Source: Petroclostridium xylanilyticum
Lineage (GTDB): Bacteria > Bacillota > Clostridia > SK-Y3
Length of the DNA: 64,000 nucleotides
Assembly: GCF_002252565.1 (NCBI RefSeq)
Contig: NZ_NPML01000011.1
Span: 1-64,000 of the forward strand
Direction of reading: 5' to 3'
Shown: piece by piece, positions 1 through 7,494 of the stretch
Numbering within the stretch: the first letter of the stretch is position 1
How the letters are laid out: every line of letters begins with the position of its first letter
Position numbers and translations under genes: made by a program
The notes under the pieces: generated by a model
The model's database searches: none
What the model was told of the DNA's origin: nothing
The model's input: the letters and a program-made list of their open reading frames with translations, nothing else

Positions 1-86
<86 letters not shown>

Positions 87-87
87 T

Positions 88-293
88 GTTCACGGTTCAC
101 AGGTCACGGTTCACTGTTCACTGAACCTCTTCTGTCAACCCAATCTGTTCCCCGTTATATATTAATCGTTCAATTTAGCTCATAAACTATTACTAACTTA
201 CTTTATTAAGTACGCTAGGTTTACTCATTTTTTGTTCACACTTTCACTCTCACCGCTCACTTCTGTGAACTGTGAACCGTGAACTGTGAACTA
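88..293. repeat. Inverted heptamer-repeat element in the 16S leader
   Basis: The left arm (88-126) is five 7-bp units of GTTCACG/GTTCACA/GTTCACT type. The right arm (263-293) is four units of CTGTGAA/CCGTGAA type, their reverse complement. The arms bracket about 136 bp of the transcribed 16S leader and the left arm touches the mature 16S 5' end, so the pre-rRNA could fold into a long stem there. It belongs to the dispersed heptamer-arm class seen about ten more times in the window. Confidence 0.8.
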
Positions 294-323
294 TAATCAA
301 CGAGAACCTCTTACGCTGTTTAC

Positions 324-336
324 TTTTCAAAGACCA
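324..336 (-). promoter_or_regulatory. boxA-like rRNA antitermination site
   Basis: On the minus strand the sequence is TTGGTCTTTGAAAA, close to the boxA of rRNA leaders (TGNTCTTTGAAAA type) that recruits NusB/NusE. It lies about 35 bp downstream of the promoter -10 and upstream of 16S, the expected position. The call is by motif only. Confidence 0.65.
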
Positions 337-369
337 ATTCCTTTACCGCTCTCTCAAGCGACGAAATTT

Positions 370-398
370 ATGATAACATTTTATGTCGTCTTTGTCAA
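370..398 (-). promoter_or_regulatory. rRNA operon promoter (sigma A)
   Basis: The minus strand reads TTGACA (393-398), a 17-bp spacer, then TATCAT (370-375). It is the only strong promoter upstream of the 16S start and implies a leader of about 280 nt. Confidence 0.75.
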
Positions 399-591
399 TA
401 CTTTTTTTACTGGTATTTTATGGTTGATTATTGCATCCTTTTTCACTATATCTATTGATACTTATCATGGTTGTAATTATTTTATACCGGTTCAATTATC
501 AAATCTAATTTTAATGACGTTTACATTATGATTATAAAGGCTGGTTAAACTATAAATCAAAAAGAACTTTAGTAAGGAGATGAGTAAGGAG

Positions 592-693
592 ATGGTTAAC
601 ACGAAAAGATTGACTGTTGATTCAGACAAAATAAAAAGTGCAGGTTATGACATTGCTACAAGAACTTTAGAAATATATAGTTCACAGCAGTAA
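592..693 (+). pseudogene. Truncated KTSC-domain-like small protein
   Basis: A 33-residue reading frame starts at ATG after AAGGAG and reads VDSDKIKSAGYDIATRTLEI before ending YSSQQ-stop. The SxxIxxxGYDxxxxTLEI pattern resembles the N-terminal half of the KTSC domain, a small domain normally about 60 residues long. The frame stops exactly where a repeat element with GTTCACA arms begins (680), so the 3' half was probably lost or displaced when the element arrived. The family match is from motif memory and moderate; a functional short peptide is possible but unlikely. Confidence 0.45.
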
Positions 694-779
694 ACGATTT
701 AATAGTTTTTACTGTGAACTGTGAACCGTGAACTTATTGACTTTATCTGCCATGTAAAATCATTATCAGTAAATATATA
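680..779 (+). repeat. Heptamer-arm repeat with conserved tail, copy 1
   Basis: The order is a GTTCACA unit, a core AGTAAACGATTTAATAG, CTGTGAA/CCGTGAA units (712-734), then a conserved 45-bp tail containing GACTTTATCTGCCATGTAAA and ATTATCAGTAAATATATA. The same core and tail occur at 43358-43457 (plus) and 33363-33499 (minus), so this is a true dispersed family and not a chance palindrome. Confidence 0.85.
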
Positions 780-1035
780 ATGCCAAAGATGATTACTTTA
801 ACTCCATTTTTCAAGAAGGTCCCTACCTTCGAAAAATCATAAAATGAATCTAACAGCATAATAAGGTCTAGGTAATAATAGAAAAAATGAAATGCATGTA
901 AAAAAAGCAGGATTTTTTAGAATGGTGTCGAATAATTAAAAATTAGGACTACAGAATCAACTAATCTTAACTTATAATACTGAGATCCTATAAATCAAAC
1001 CATGCAAATTAAAACTTTAAAAAGTTAATATAATA

Positions 1036-1130
1036 TGTCGATAATAGCACACTTATCGAAAGATAGGGCCGCAAAGCTATGGGTCTAAAGAAAAATCTTT
1101 CTATGATTGCCAGGCTGCCGAAACATAGAT
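1036..1130 (+). promoter_or_regulatory. Cyclic di-GMP-I (GEMM-I) riboswitch
   Basis: The stretch contains the GEMM-I hallmarks in order: a GNRA-capped P2 stem (CTTATCGAAAGATAGG), CCGCAAAGCTATGGGTCTAA, a second hairpin, and GATTGCCAGGCTGCCGA closing the aptamer. A TATAAT hexamer at 1029-1034 is just upstream, with no clear -35. A strong hairpin follows at 1151-1178. The downstream gene makes and breaks c-di-GMP, so this looks like product-feedback control; whether ligand turns the gene on or off cannot be read from the sequence. Confidence 0.88.
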
Positions 1131-1150
1131 CATCGTATTATTTAATACAT

Positions 1151-1184
1151 GAAGGCACCTGTACCCACAGGTGCCTTCATTATA
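1151..1184 (+). terminator. Expression-platform hairpin of the c-di-GMP riboswitch
   Basis: A perfect 12-bp stem (GAAGGCACCTGT/ACAGGTGCCTTC) with an ACCC loop lies 20 nt after the aptamer. The following ATTATATTG is a weak U-tract. It is the natural candidate for the ligand-controlled terminator. Confidence 0.7.
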
Positions 1185-1344
1185 TTGCTTAATATTACTT
1201 ACATTTAATATAACTAGGACTATAAAAATATAACAGTAAATTTGAGCCAGCTATGAAGAGAGTTTACAGAAGATTTCTGTTGGTATAAGAAGCATTGACA
1301 AAAGGAAAAAGAGATAGTAGAAGACAATAAGAGGTGCGAGACTA

Positions 1345-3231
1345 ATGGAAATATACGAAAAGATTAAGTCGAATCCAGTAGTGAAATATTTATTAATTTA
1401 CATATCGAATTATTTACTTGATACCGGTATTTTAGTAATAACATTTAACCTTATATATAAAAATTCTAATCATTTAGGACTGATCAGCGGCATATTATTC
1501 GGCGCATTGTTAATTGCAGCACATCACTACCGCCGTCATTCACCTGTAAAATATGCTCTAGCAGCAATGGCTTTTATTTCTTTTATTTTATCAATATTGT
1601 TATCGAATTTTGCTGTTGAACAGCTCACAACGTTTATTTATTATATACCTATCTTGTATGCTTTCTTATTAAATGATATGCTTTCTGCCAGCATAGTTGG
1701 AATAACAATAAGTTGCATACTTGTACGGCATCCTCATGAATTGATACCATACAGGCTGCAAATTGATATGGCTCTGGAGATGGTTTTTATCTCAATTGCA
1801 ACAAGCATTATTATTTATTTGATACGTAACTTAATTAAAGAACGTAATAATTACATAAAGATTAATGCTGAACTTGAAGAGGCAAATGAGAAGTTACAGC
1901 ATAGTGTTTTTCATGATTCTCTCACAGGGCTGCCCAATAGGACTTTCTTTATTAATAGATTGGAGGATACTATTGCAGTTCAAAAAGCACATAATAATTA
2001 TTTGTTTGCGGTCGCTTTTGTTGAGCTTGACCGTTTTAAGATTATCAATGATACTTTAGGACATAACAATGGAGATGAGTTATTATTTGAAATAGCACGA
2101 AGACTGAAAAAATGCTTGAGGAGTACAGATACTGTTGCCCGCCTGGGGGGTGATGAATTTGTAATACTGCTAGATGATATTAAAGATGTACGCGATGTTA
2201 CTCATATGGTCGGTCGAATCATGAAAGAATTGGAGAATCCTTTTGATCTTTGCAGCCATAAAGTAATTATTACTGCTAGCATCGGTATTGTTTTGAGCAA
2301 CAACGACTATAACCGGCCGGAAGAATACCTTCGTGATGCTGATATCGCTATGTACCATGCCAAAGCCCTTGGCAGAAACCGGTATGAAATCTTTGATTTG
2401 ACCATGAGTCAGAATGTTCAAAGGTATTTAAAGATAGAGAATGAGCTTAGATGCGCGATTGAGCACCATGAGCTTCAAATTTATTATCAACCCATTATCT
2501 CCCTGCAAACAGAGAAAATTACCGGTTTTGAAGCATTGTTGCGTTGGCAACATCCTGAAATCGGAATGATTTCTCCAGCAGAATTTATCCCAGTGGCAGA
2601 AGAAACTGGATTAATCGTTTCTATTGGCAAATGGGTGCTTTATGAAGCTTGCCGTCAGATTAAAGAATGGCAAAAGCAAATATCTATGGATCCACCATTA
2701 ACAATCAGTGTTAATTTTTCTGCTATACAATTAATGCAACCAGACCTTATCGAGCAAATAAAAAAAGTTTTACAAGATACAAATCTTGACCCTGGTAGTC
2801 TGAATTTAGAAATTACAGAAAGCGTAATCATAAATGACATTAATACTGCACAATCAGTCCTTAATCAGATAAGGAATTTGGGTGTTGGGATACATATAGA
2901 CGACTTTGGCACAGGATATTCATCATTAAGTTATCTATATCAATTGCCTTTTGATGCGGTAAAGGTTGACAGATCCTTCATCAACCAATTTAATGATAAC
3001 AACAAAAAAAGAGAATTGGTAAAGAGCATTATAAGTATGACTCATGGGTTAGGCATGAAAGTAATTGCAGAAGGAATAGAATCAATAGAACAAGCAGCAC
3101 AACTTAGAGAACTTGAATGCGACGTCGGACAAGGATACTATTTCTATAAGCCTATGGATAGTAAGGCGGCTGAAAATTTACTTCGAGAATACTTAGATAT
3201 TGCTACGCAATTTCAAACAAATCCGCAATGA
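1345..3231 (+). CDS. Membrane GGDEF-EAL protein (c-di-GMP cyclase/phosphodiesterase)
   Basis: A 628-residue protein with several membrane segments in the first 165 residues, a short coiled linker, a GGDEF domain and a C-terminal EAL domain. The active-site GGDEF is intact at 268-272, with an RxxD inhibitory site five residues before it (RSTD). The EAL domain keeps EALLR (about 396), NFSAIQL, ITES, DDFGTGYSS, KVDRSFI and AEGIE, so both synthesis and hydrolysis of c-di-GMP look possible. There is no extra sensor domain apart from the membrane part. The start follows GAGGTG by 8 nt. It is a single gene preceded by a c-di-GMP-I riboswitch, which argues for feedback on its own transcription. The dominant activity cannot be inferred. 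Confidence 0.93.
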   Translation: MEIYEKIKSNPVVKYLLIYISNYLLDTGILVITFNLIYKNSNHLGLISGILFGALLIAAHHYRRHSPVKYALAAMAFISFILSILLSNFAVEQLTTFIYYIPILYAFLLNDMLSASIVGITISCILVRHPHELIPYRLQIDMALEMVFISIATSIIIYLIRNLIKERNNYIKINAELEEANEKLQHSVFHDSLTGLPNRTFFINRLEDTIAVQKAHNNYLFAVAFVELDRFKIINDTLGHNNGDELLFEIARRLKKCLRSTDTVARLGGDEFVILLDDIKDVRDVTHMVGRIMKELENPFDLCSHKVIITASIGIVLSNNDYNRPEEYLRDADIAMYHAKALGRNRYEIFDLTMSQNVQRYLKIENELRCAIEHHELQIYYQPIISLQTEKITGFEALLRWQHPEIGMISPAEFIPVAEETGLIVSIGKWVLYEACRQIKEWQKQISMDPPLTISVNFSAIQLMQPDLIEQIKKVLQDTNLDPGSLNLEITESVIINDINTAQSVLNQIRNLGVGIHIDDFGTGYSSLSYLYQLPFDAVKVDRSFINQFNDNNKKRELVKSIISMTHGLGMKVIAEGIESIEQAAQLRELECDVGQGYYFYKPMDSKAAENLLREYLDIATQFQTNPQ

Positions 3232-3277
3232 TCAAAATAGCCGTCTGCATTTCATATAGTCTGTCAGCAAACAGGGA

Positions 3278-3315
3278 AAATAAAAAAGTATCAAGGGATT
3301 ACAGCCCTTGATACT
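3278..3315 (-). terminator. Terminator of tRNA-Arg
   Basis: An 11-bp inverted repeat (AGTATCAAGGG/CCCTTGATACT, 3287-3315) is followed on the minus strand by TTTTTTATTTT. It begins 2 nt after the tRNA CCA end and also sits downstream of the plus-strand GGDEF-EAL gene. Confidence 0.8.
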
Positions 3316-3317
3316 AC

Positions 3318-3394
3318 TGGCGCGCCCTGAGGGACTCGAACCCCCGACCAACTGATTCGAAGTCAGCGACTCTATCCGACTGAGCTAAAGGCGC
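3318..3394 (-). tRNA. tRNA-Arg (anticodon TCG)
   Basis: A full cloverleaf on the minus strand: acceptor GCGCCTT/AGGGCGC, D arm TAGCTCAGTCGG, anticodon stem GCTGA/TCAGT with loop CTTCGAA giving TCG, T arm with GGTTCGAGTCC, and an encoded CCA. Confidence 0.95.
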
Positions 3395-3422
3395 ATGAAG
3401 CTATCCATCAGATAGCTTATAT

Positions 3423-3451
3423 ATTTTAACAAATTTTTTGTCATTTGTAAA
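3423..3451 (-). promoter_or_regulatory. tRNA-Arg promoter (sigma A)
   Basis: The minus strand reads TTTACA (3446-3451), 17 bp, TAAAAT (3423-3428), about 22 nt upstream of the tRNA. The -10 hexamer is also the first six bases of the long target duplication of the neighbouring insertion sequence. Confidence 0.75.
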
Positions 3452-3565
3452 GTATTATTTTTTTCCAATGCGTGTATTTTCTTAATTATTTTTTACAATT
3501 GTGCCTGCAATAAAACCTTCTTTTCTCTCCTTCAATTGAACTTTCATAATCTGACCTTCTATGTC
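3423..3565. repeat. Target-site duplication, left copy, of IS copy 1 (143 bp)
   Basis: Identical to 5550-5692. It starts at the -10 hexamer of the tRNA-Arg promoter and ends inside the duplicated 3' end of mtaB. The extra shared C at 3566/5693 is probably the first base of the element, because copy 2 has this C without a match in its target. Confidence 0.95.
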
Positions 3566-5549
3566 CGGGTCTTTGACAGTTGAATAAAGAAAAAATTCCT
3601 GAAAGCCTTGAAATAGGCTTATTTTTTTGTCAATTTTTTTATTTTTGTATATCGCACTTTCTCGCACTGTGTTATAATATAAGTATAGGAGGCGATATTA
3701 TAAATGAGACTTAAGGTTACAAAATCTAAAAATTCTGCTTCGCTTTATGTTATTAAATCTATTTATAACAGCAAAACTCAATCAAATTCCTCCAAGATTG
3801 TAGAAAAGCTTGGTACAGAAGCTGAACTAAGAGAAAAACTCAATGGCGCAGATCCGTATGAATGGGCTAAAGAATATATTAGAAAATTAAATGAAAAGGA
3901 AAAAAAACAAACCCGAAAAATACTTGTTCCTTTTCAGCAGTCTAAAATTATTCCAAAAGAAGAGCAACGCTCTTTTAACGGTGGTTATCTATTTCTTCAA
4001 AAAATATATCACGAACTTGGACTTCACAAGATTTGCAAGGAGATTTCACGAAAGTATAAATTTGATTTTGACTTGGATTCAATACTTTCCAGGTTAATCT
4101 ACGGTAGAGTGATCTTTCCATCCTCTAAACTTGCTACATATGAGCTTTCTAAAAAATTTATCGAGCAGCCGAATTTTGATTTGCATCAAATATACAGAGC
4201 TCTTGAATTCCTTGCTAAGGAGACAGATTTTATCCAGTCCTCCTTGTATGAAAACAGCCTGAAGGTTTCCAAAAGAAATACCGGTATTCTTTACTATGAT
4301 TGCACCAATTACTTTTTTGAAATTGAACAGGAGGATGGCAACAAGCAATATGGTCCTTCTAAAGATCACAAACCCAATCCGATCATTCAAATGGGACTGT
4401 TTATGGACGGAGATGGAATCCCTCTGGCTTTCAGCATTAACAAAGGGAATATGAATGAACAACTGACTTTAAAGCCATTAGAAAAGAAAATTATTTCTGA
4501 CTTTGAACTTTCTAAGTTTATTGTTTGCACAGATGCAGGCCTTGCTTCTGAAGATAATCGAAAGTTTAACGACAAGGATGGCCGGGCATTTATTACAACA
4601 CAGTCTATCAAAAAATTAAAGGAACATTTAAAAAAATGGGCTCTTGCTCCAAATGGCTGGAAACTCCCGGGCAGCGATAAAACCTATGACATTTCCAAAC
4701 TTGATGAAATGATAGATAAAGCTGCTCCTGAAGATAAAACGAAAATAAGGGCAAAAGTATTTTATAAGGAGCGCTGGATTAAAGAAAAAGATTTTGAACA
4801 AAGGCTGATTATAACGTATTCTATCAAATACAGGGATTATCAGCGTAAAATCCGCAACTCTCAAATAGAAAGAGCTCAAAAGGCAATAGAAAACAACCCG
4901 ACAAAAATCAAGAAATGCAATGCTAACGATTACAAAAGGTTTATTACCAAAACAAGCTGTACTGCTGATGGAGAAGTTGCAGAAAACGAGATATACAGCA
5001 TTGATTCTGCTCTAATCCAGAAGGAAGAAGCTTTTGATGGTTTTTATGGGGTTTGCACAAACCTTGAGGATGATGTATCTGAAATAATCAAGGTTAATCA
5101 CAGAAGATGGGAGATTGAAGAATGCTTTAGAATTATGAAAAGCGAATTCAAAGCAAGACCTGTGTATTTAAGCAATGATGACAGGATTGAAGCACATTTT
5201 ATTACTTGCTTTATATCTCTGATTATTTACAGGTTGCTTGAAAAGCGTCTGCATGAGGAGTTTACTTGTCATGAGATTATCTCCGGACTTCGAAATATAG
5301 AATTCTATAATACTCAATGTGAAGGCTATATTCCAACCTATACAAGAACTGATTTTACTGATGCTTTACATGATGCTTTTGGTTTTCGTACAGATTATCA
5401 AATTATTAGTACAAGTATGATGAAAAAAATTTTAAAAGAAACAAAAAAATAAAAAAAGTACGCACTTTTTGAACACGTGAAGAAAGCTTGAAACTTAGTT
5501 TTTTCAACCAGTTACAAGCTTTTTTTGTTTTCCAACTGTCAAACTTGGG
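3566..5549 (+). mobile_element. IS1634-type insertion sequence, copy 1 (1984 bp)
   Basis: The ends are imperfect inverted repeats sharing the core TTTGACAGTTG (left end CGGGTC before it, right end CTTGGG after its complement). One transposase gene fills the element. A hairpin with T-run just inside the left end (3603-3627) and another just after the transposase (5484-5528) should insulate it from outside transcription. The element is flanked by a 143-bp direct repeat. Long, variable duplications are known for IS1634 and IS1549 relatives, so this is family-typical although unusual for insertion sequences in general. Confidence 0.95.
3704..5452 (+). CDS. IS1634-family transposase, copy 1
   Basis: A 582-residue DDE transposase. 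The first catalytic Asp is D199 in YDCTNYFFE, the second D277 in VCTDAGLAS, and the Glu E472 lies in HRRWEIEECFRIMKSEF, which also fits the R(3)E(6)K signature of IS4/IS1634-group enzymes. The length is normal for the family and the frame is intact, so the element should be able to move. The start ATG follows AGGAGG by 11 nt, and a TATAAT (3673-3678) lies upstream inside the element. The protein is identical in all three copies, which points to recent transposition. Confidence 0.95.
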   Translation: MRLKVTKSKNSASLYVIKSIYNSKTQSNSSKIVEKLGTEAELREKLNGADPYEWAKEYIRKLNEKEKKQTRKILVPFQQSKIIPKEEQRSFNGGYLFLQKIYHELGLHKICKEISRKYKFDFDLDSILSRLIYGRVIFPSSKLATYELSKKFIEQPNFDLHQIYRALEFLAKETDFIQSSLYENSLKVSKRNTGILYYDCTNYFFEIEQEDGNKQYGPSKDHKPNPIIQMGLFMDGDGIPLAFSINKGNMNEQLTLKPLEKKIISDFELSKFIVCTDAGLASEDNRKFNDKDGRAFITTQSIKKLKEHLKKWALAPNGWKLPGSDKTYDISKLDEMIDKAAPEDKTKIRAKVFYKERWIKEKDFEQRLIITYSIKYRDYQRKIRNSQIERAQKAIENNPTKIKKCNANDYKRFITKTSCTADGEVAENEIYSIDSALIQKEEAFDGFYGVCTNLEDDVSEIIKVNHRRWEIEECFRIMKSEFKARPVYLSNDDRIEAHFITCFISLIIYRLLEKRLHEEFTCHEIISGLRNIEFYNTQCEGYIPTYTRTDFTDALHDAFGFRTDYQIISTSMMKKILKETKK

Positions 5550-5692
5550 ATTTTAACAAATTTTTTGTCATTTGTAAAGTATTATTTTTTTCCAATGCGT
5601 GTATTTTCTTAATTATTTTTTACAATTGTGCCTGCAATAAAACCTTCTTTTCTCTCCTTCAATTGAACTTTCATAATCTGACCTTCTATGTC
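5550..5692. repeat. Target-site duplication, right copy, of IS copy 1
   Basis: Identical to 3423-3565. This copy holds the true 3' end of mtaB including its stop codon, so mtaB is not damaged. It also carries a second copy of the tRNA-Arg promoter that points into the right end of the element. Confidence 0.95.
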
Positions 5693-6919
5693 CTCGTCAG
5701 AGTGAGCCACTACTCTAATATAGTTTGGAGTCAACCCTTCATAGTACCCGTCTTGCTCTTTTACCTGCTGCTCAAATAAGACTTCCATCTCTCTGCCGAT
5801 AAATTTATCACAAAACCGCTTCTCACTATTTGCCGACAGTTCGATCATAATCTTGCTTCTTCTCTCCTTTTCTTCAGGAGATACCTGGTTCGGGAAAGTT
5901 ACTGAAGGAGTTCCCTTACGCGGCGAATATTTAAACACATGAACCTGCGCAAAGCTTATCTCATCAACGAATCGCTTAGATTCCTCAAATTCTTGTTCTG
6001 TCTCTCCCGGGAACCCAACCATCACATCGGTTGTAATAGCAACATCCGGGAAATTTGCCCTTAATCTATTAACAACCTCTCTATATTCTGCTGTTGTATA
6101 TTTTCTGTTCATTCTCTTTAGCGTCGCATCACATCCGCTTTGGAGTGATATATGATAATGAGGGCATAATTTGGGTAATCGTGCAGCATTCTCCACAAAT
6201 TCTTCTGTGAGGATCATCGGTTCAATAGAGCTTAGCCGCAGCCGTTCTATTCCCTCTATATCGTGCACCCGTTTAATAATGTCCAGCAAATTTGTATTCT
6301 TTAAATCTTTTCCATAAGAAGCAACATGTATTCCTGCAAATACAATTTCTTTAAACCCATTTTGTGCTAATTGCTGGACTTCTTCTACTATATCTTCGGG
6401 TTTTCTACTTCTCACCGGGCCTCTGGCATAAGGTATAATACAGTAAGAACAGAACTGGTTACACCCTTCTTGAATTTTTAAAAATGCCCGGGTTCTTTCT
6501 TTATATGCTGTTACTTTCATATCTTCAAATTCTCTGGTAGTCATGATATCCTGTACAACATTGATTTGTTCTTCCTGCTCTTTTATCTGGTTAATCAATT
6601 CAACAATCCTTGACCTGTCTTTTGTGCCAATAATAAGGTTAACTCCTTTAATCTTGCTTATTTCCTCCGCTGCCGTTTGCGCATAGCATCCTACAACGGC
6701 AACAATAGAATGCTTATTAAGTTTCTTTGCCCTTCTAATCATTTGCCGAGACTTTCTATCCCCAAGGTTGGTAACCGTACACGTGTTAATTACATACACG
6801 TCTGCATACTGGTCAAAGTCTGTTATCTCATAGCCTTCTTTCTCAAAAAGCTCAGTCATGGCTTCAGTTTCATATTGATTAACTTTACACCCAAGGGTAT
6901 AAAATGCAACTTTTTTCAT
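5609..6919 (-). CDS. mtaB: tRNA N6-threonylcarbamoyladenosine methylthiotransferase MtaB
   Basis: A radical-SAM methylthiotransferase that adds the 2-methylthio group to t6A37 of ANN-decoding tRNAs. It shows the N-terminal UPF0004 domain with conserved Cys (YTLGCKVNQYETE, INTCTV, VVGCYAQ), the radical-SAM motif CNQFCSYC, and a C-terminal TRAM-like region (about 375-437). The VNQYE(T/S)E motif and architecture fit MtaB rather than MiaB or RimO. The start is the second of two adjacent ATGs, 6 nt after AGAGGT. In many Clostridia mtaB follows rsmE in the dnaK region; here the two are about 17 kb apart. Confidence 0.93.
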   Translation of the reverse strand: MKKVAFYTLGCKVNQYETEAMTELFEKEGYEITDFDQYADVYVINTCTVTNLGDRKSRQMIRRAKKLNKHSIVAVVGCYAQTAAEEISKIKGVNLIIGTKDRSRIVELINQIKEQEEQINVVQDIMTTREFEDMKVTAYKERTRAFLKIQEGCNQFCSYCIIPYARGPVRSRKPEDIVEEVQQLAQNGFKEIVFAGIHVASYGKDLKNTNLLDIIKRVHDIEGIERLRLSSIEPMILTEEFVENAARLPKLCPHYHISLQSGCDATLKRMNRKYTTAEYREVVNRLRANFPDVAITTDVMVGFPGETEQEFEESKRFVDEISFAQVHVFKYSPRKGTPSVTFPNQVSPEEKERRSKIMIELSANSEKRFCDKFIGREMEVLFEQQVKEQDGYYEGLTPNYIRVVAHSDEDIEGQIMKVQLKERKEGFIAGTIVKNN

Positions 6920-6959
6920 CATAGTACCTCTCATTTTTTGTAATAATATTGTTGCTATC

Positions 6960-7008
6960 ATCGTAACGGTATAGAATTAACATTTTACATCTATCATGCC
7001 GTTACGAT
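6960..7008 (-). promoter_or_regulatory. Inverted repeat upstream of mtaB
   Basis: A perfect 10-bp inverted repeat ATCGTAACGG/CCGTTACGAT (6960-6969 and 6999-7008) with a 29-bp spacer starts 40 bp upstream of the mtaB start. It could be an operator or an mRNA leader hairpin. No family was recognised. Confidence 0.45.
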
Positions 7009-7215
7009 TTTATACTTTTCTACCTCCAAAAAATAATTTTTAATTAGTGAAAAGTATATATTTAGTATAATTAAATATCTTAATTATATTAAATTTTCAT
7101 AAAGTTAACAATACACGATTGACTAATGTTTCAGAAAAAGGTATTATTAAAATTAAGATAAGTTTCCAATACATAACAAAAACAACAAAAATAAAATATG
7201 AAGGGAGGGCTTGGG

Positions 7216-7443
7216 ATGAAAACTTTTAATATTATGTTACATTCCATTAATGATGTAAAAAATTTTGTAAATGTAGTAAACAAGTATGATTTTGATGTGG
7301 ACCTTACATCTGGCAGATATGTTGTTGATGCTAAGTCAATTATGGGTATATTTAGCTTGGATTTAAGCAAGCCTATCAAAGTAGAAGTGCATAGTGATAA
7401 CTGTGATGCATTTATAGAAGAAATTAAATCTTTTATCATCTGA
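7216..7443 (+). CDS. HPr-like protein lacking the phosphorylatable histidine
   Basis: A 75-residue protein with the HPr fold signature KSIMGIFSLD (about 41-50), which includes the serine equivalent to HPr Ser46, and an HPr-like C-terminal strand/helix (IKVEVHSDNCDAFIEEI). The GLHARPA active-site loop is absent: the equivalent segment reads HSINDVKNF, so it cannot be the PTS phosphocarrier. Like Crh of Bacillus it might act only in regulation. It has a good GGGAGGG ribosome binding site, is divergent from mtaB and has its own terminator. The role is unknown. Confidence 0.8.
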   Translation: MKTFNIMLHSINDVKNFVNVVNKYDFDVDLTSGRYVVDAKSIMGIFSLDLSKPIKVEVHSDNCDAFIEEIKSFII

Positions 7444-7456
7444 CTACAAAACAGCA

Positions 7457-7490
7457 AAAAGCTCGAACTAATTCGAGCTTTTATTTATTT
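7457..7490 (+). terminator. Terminator of the HPr-like gene
   Basis: An 11-bp stem AAAAGCTCGAA/TTCGAGCTTTT is followed by ATTTATTTT, 13 nt after the stop codon. Its A-rich left flank may also serve the converging deacetylase gene. Confidence 0.85.
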
Positions 7491-7494
7491 TATC

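Noticed and set aside
286-531. An 81-codon open frame upstream of the 16S gene
   Set aside because: It runs through the rRNA promoter, boxA and leader on the opposite strand, has no ribosome binding site and no recognisable protein features.
3482-3667. A 61-codon minus-strand frame
   Set aside because: It is a chance fusion of the left end of the insertion sequence with the duplicated 3' end of mtaB; only the duplicated part is protein-like.
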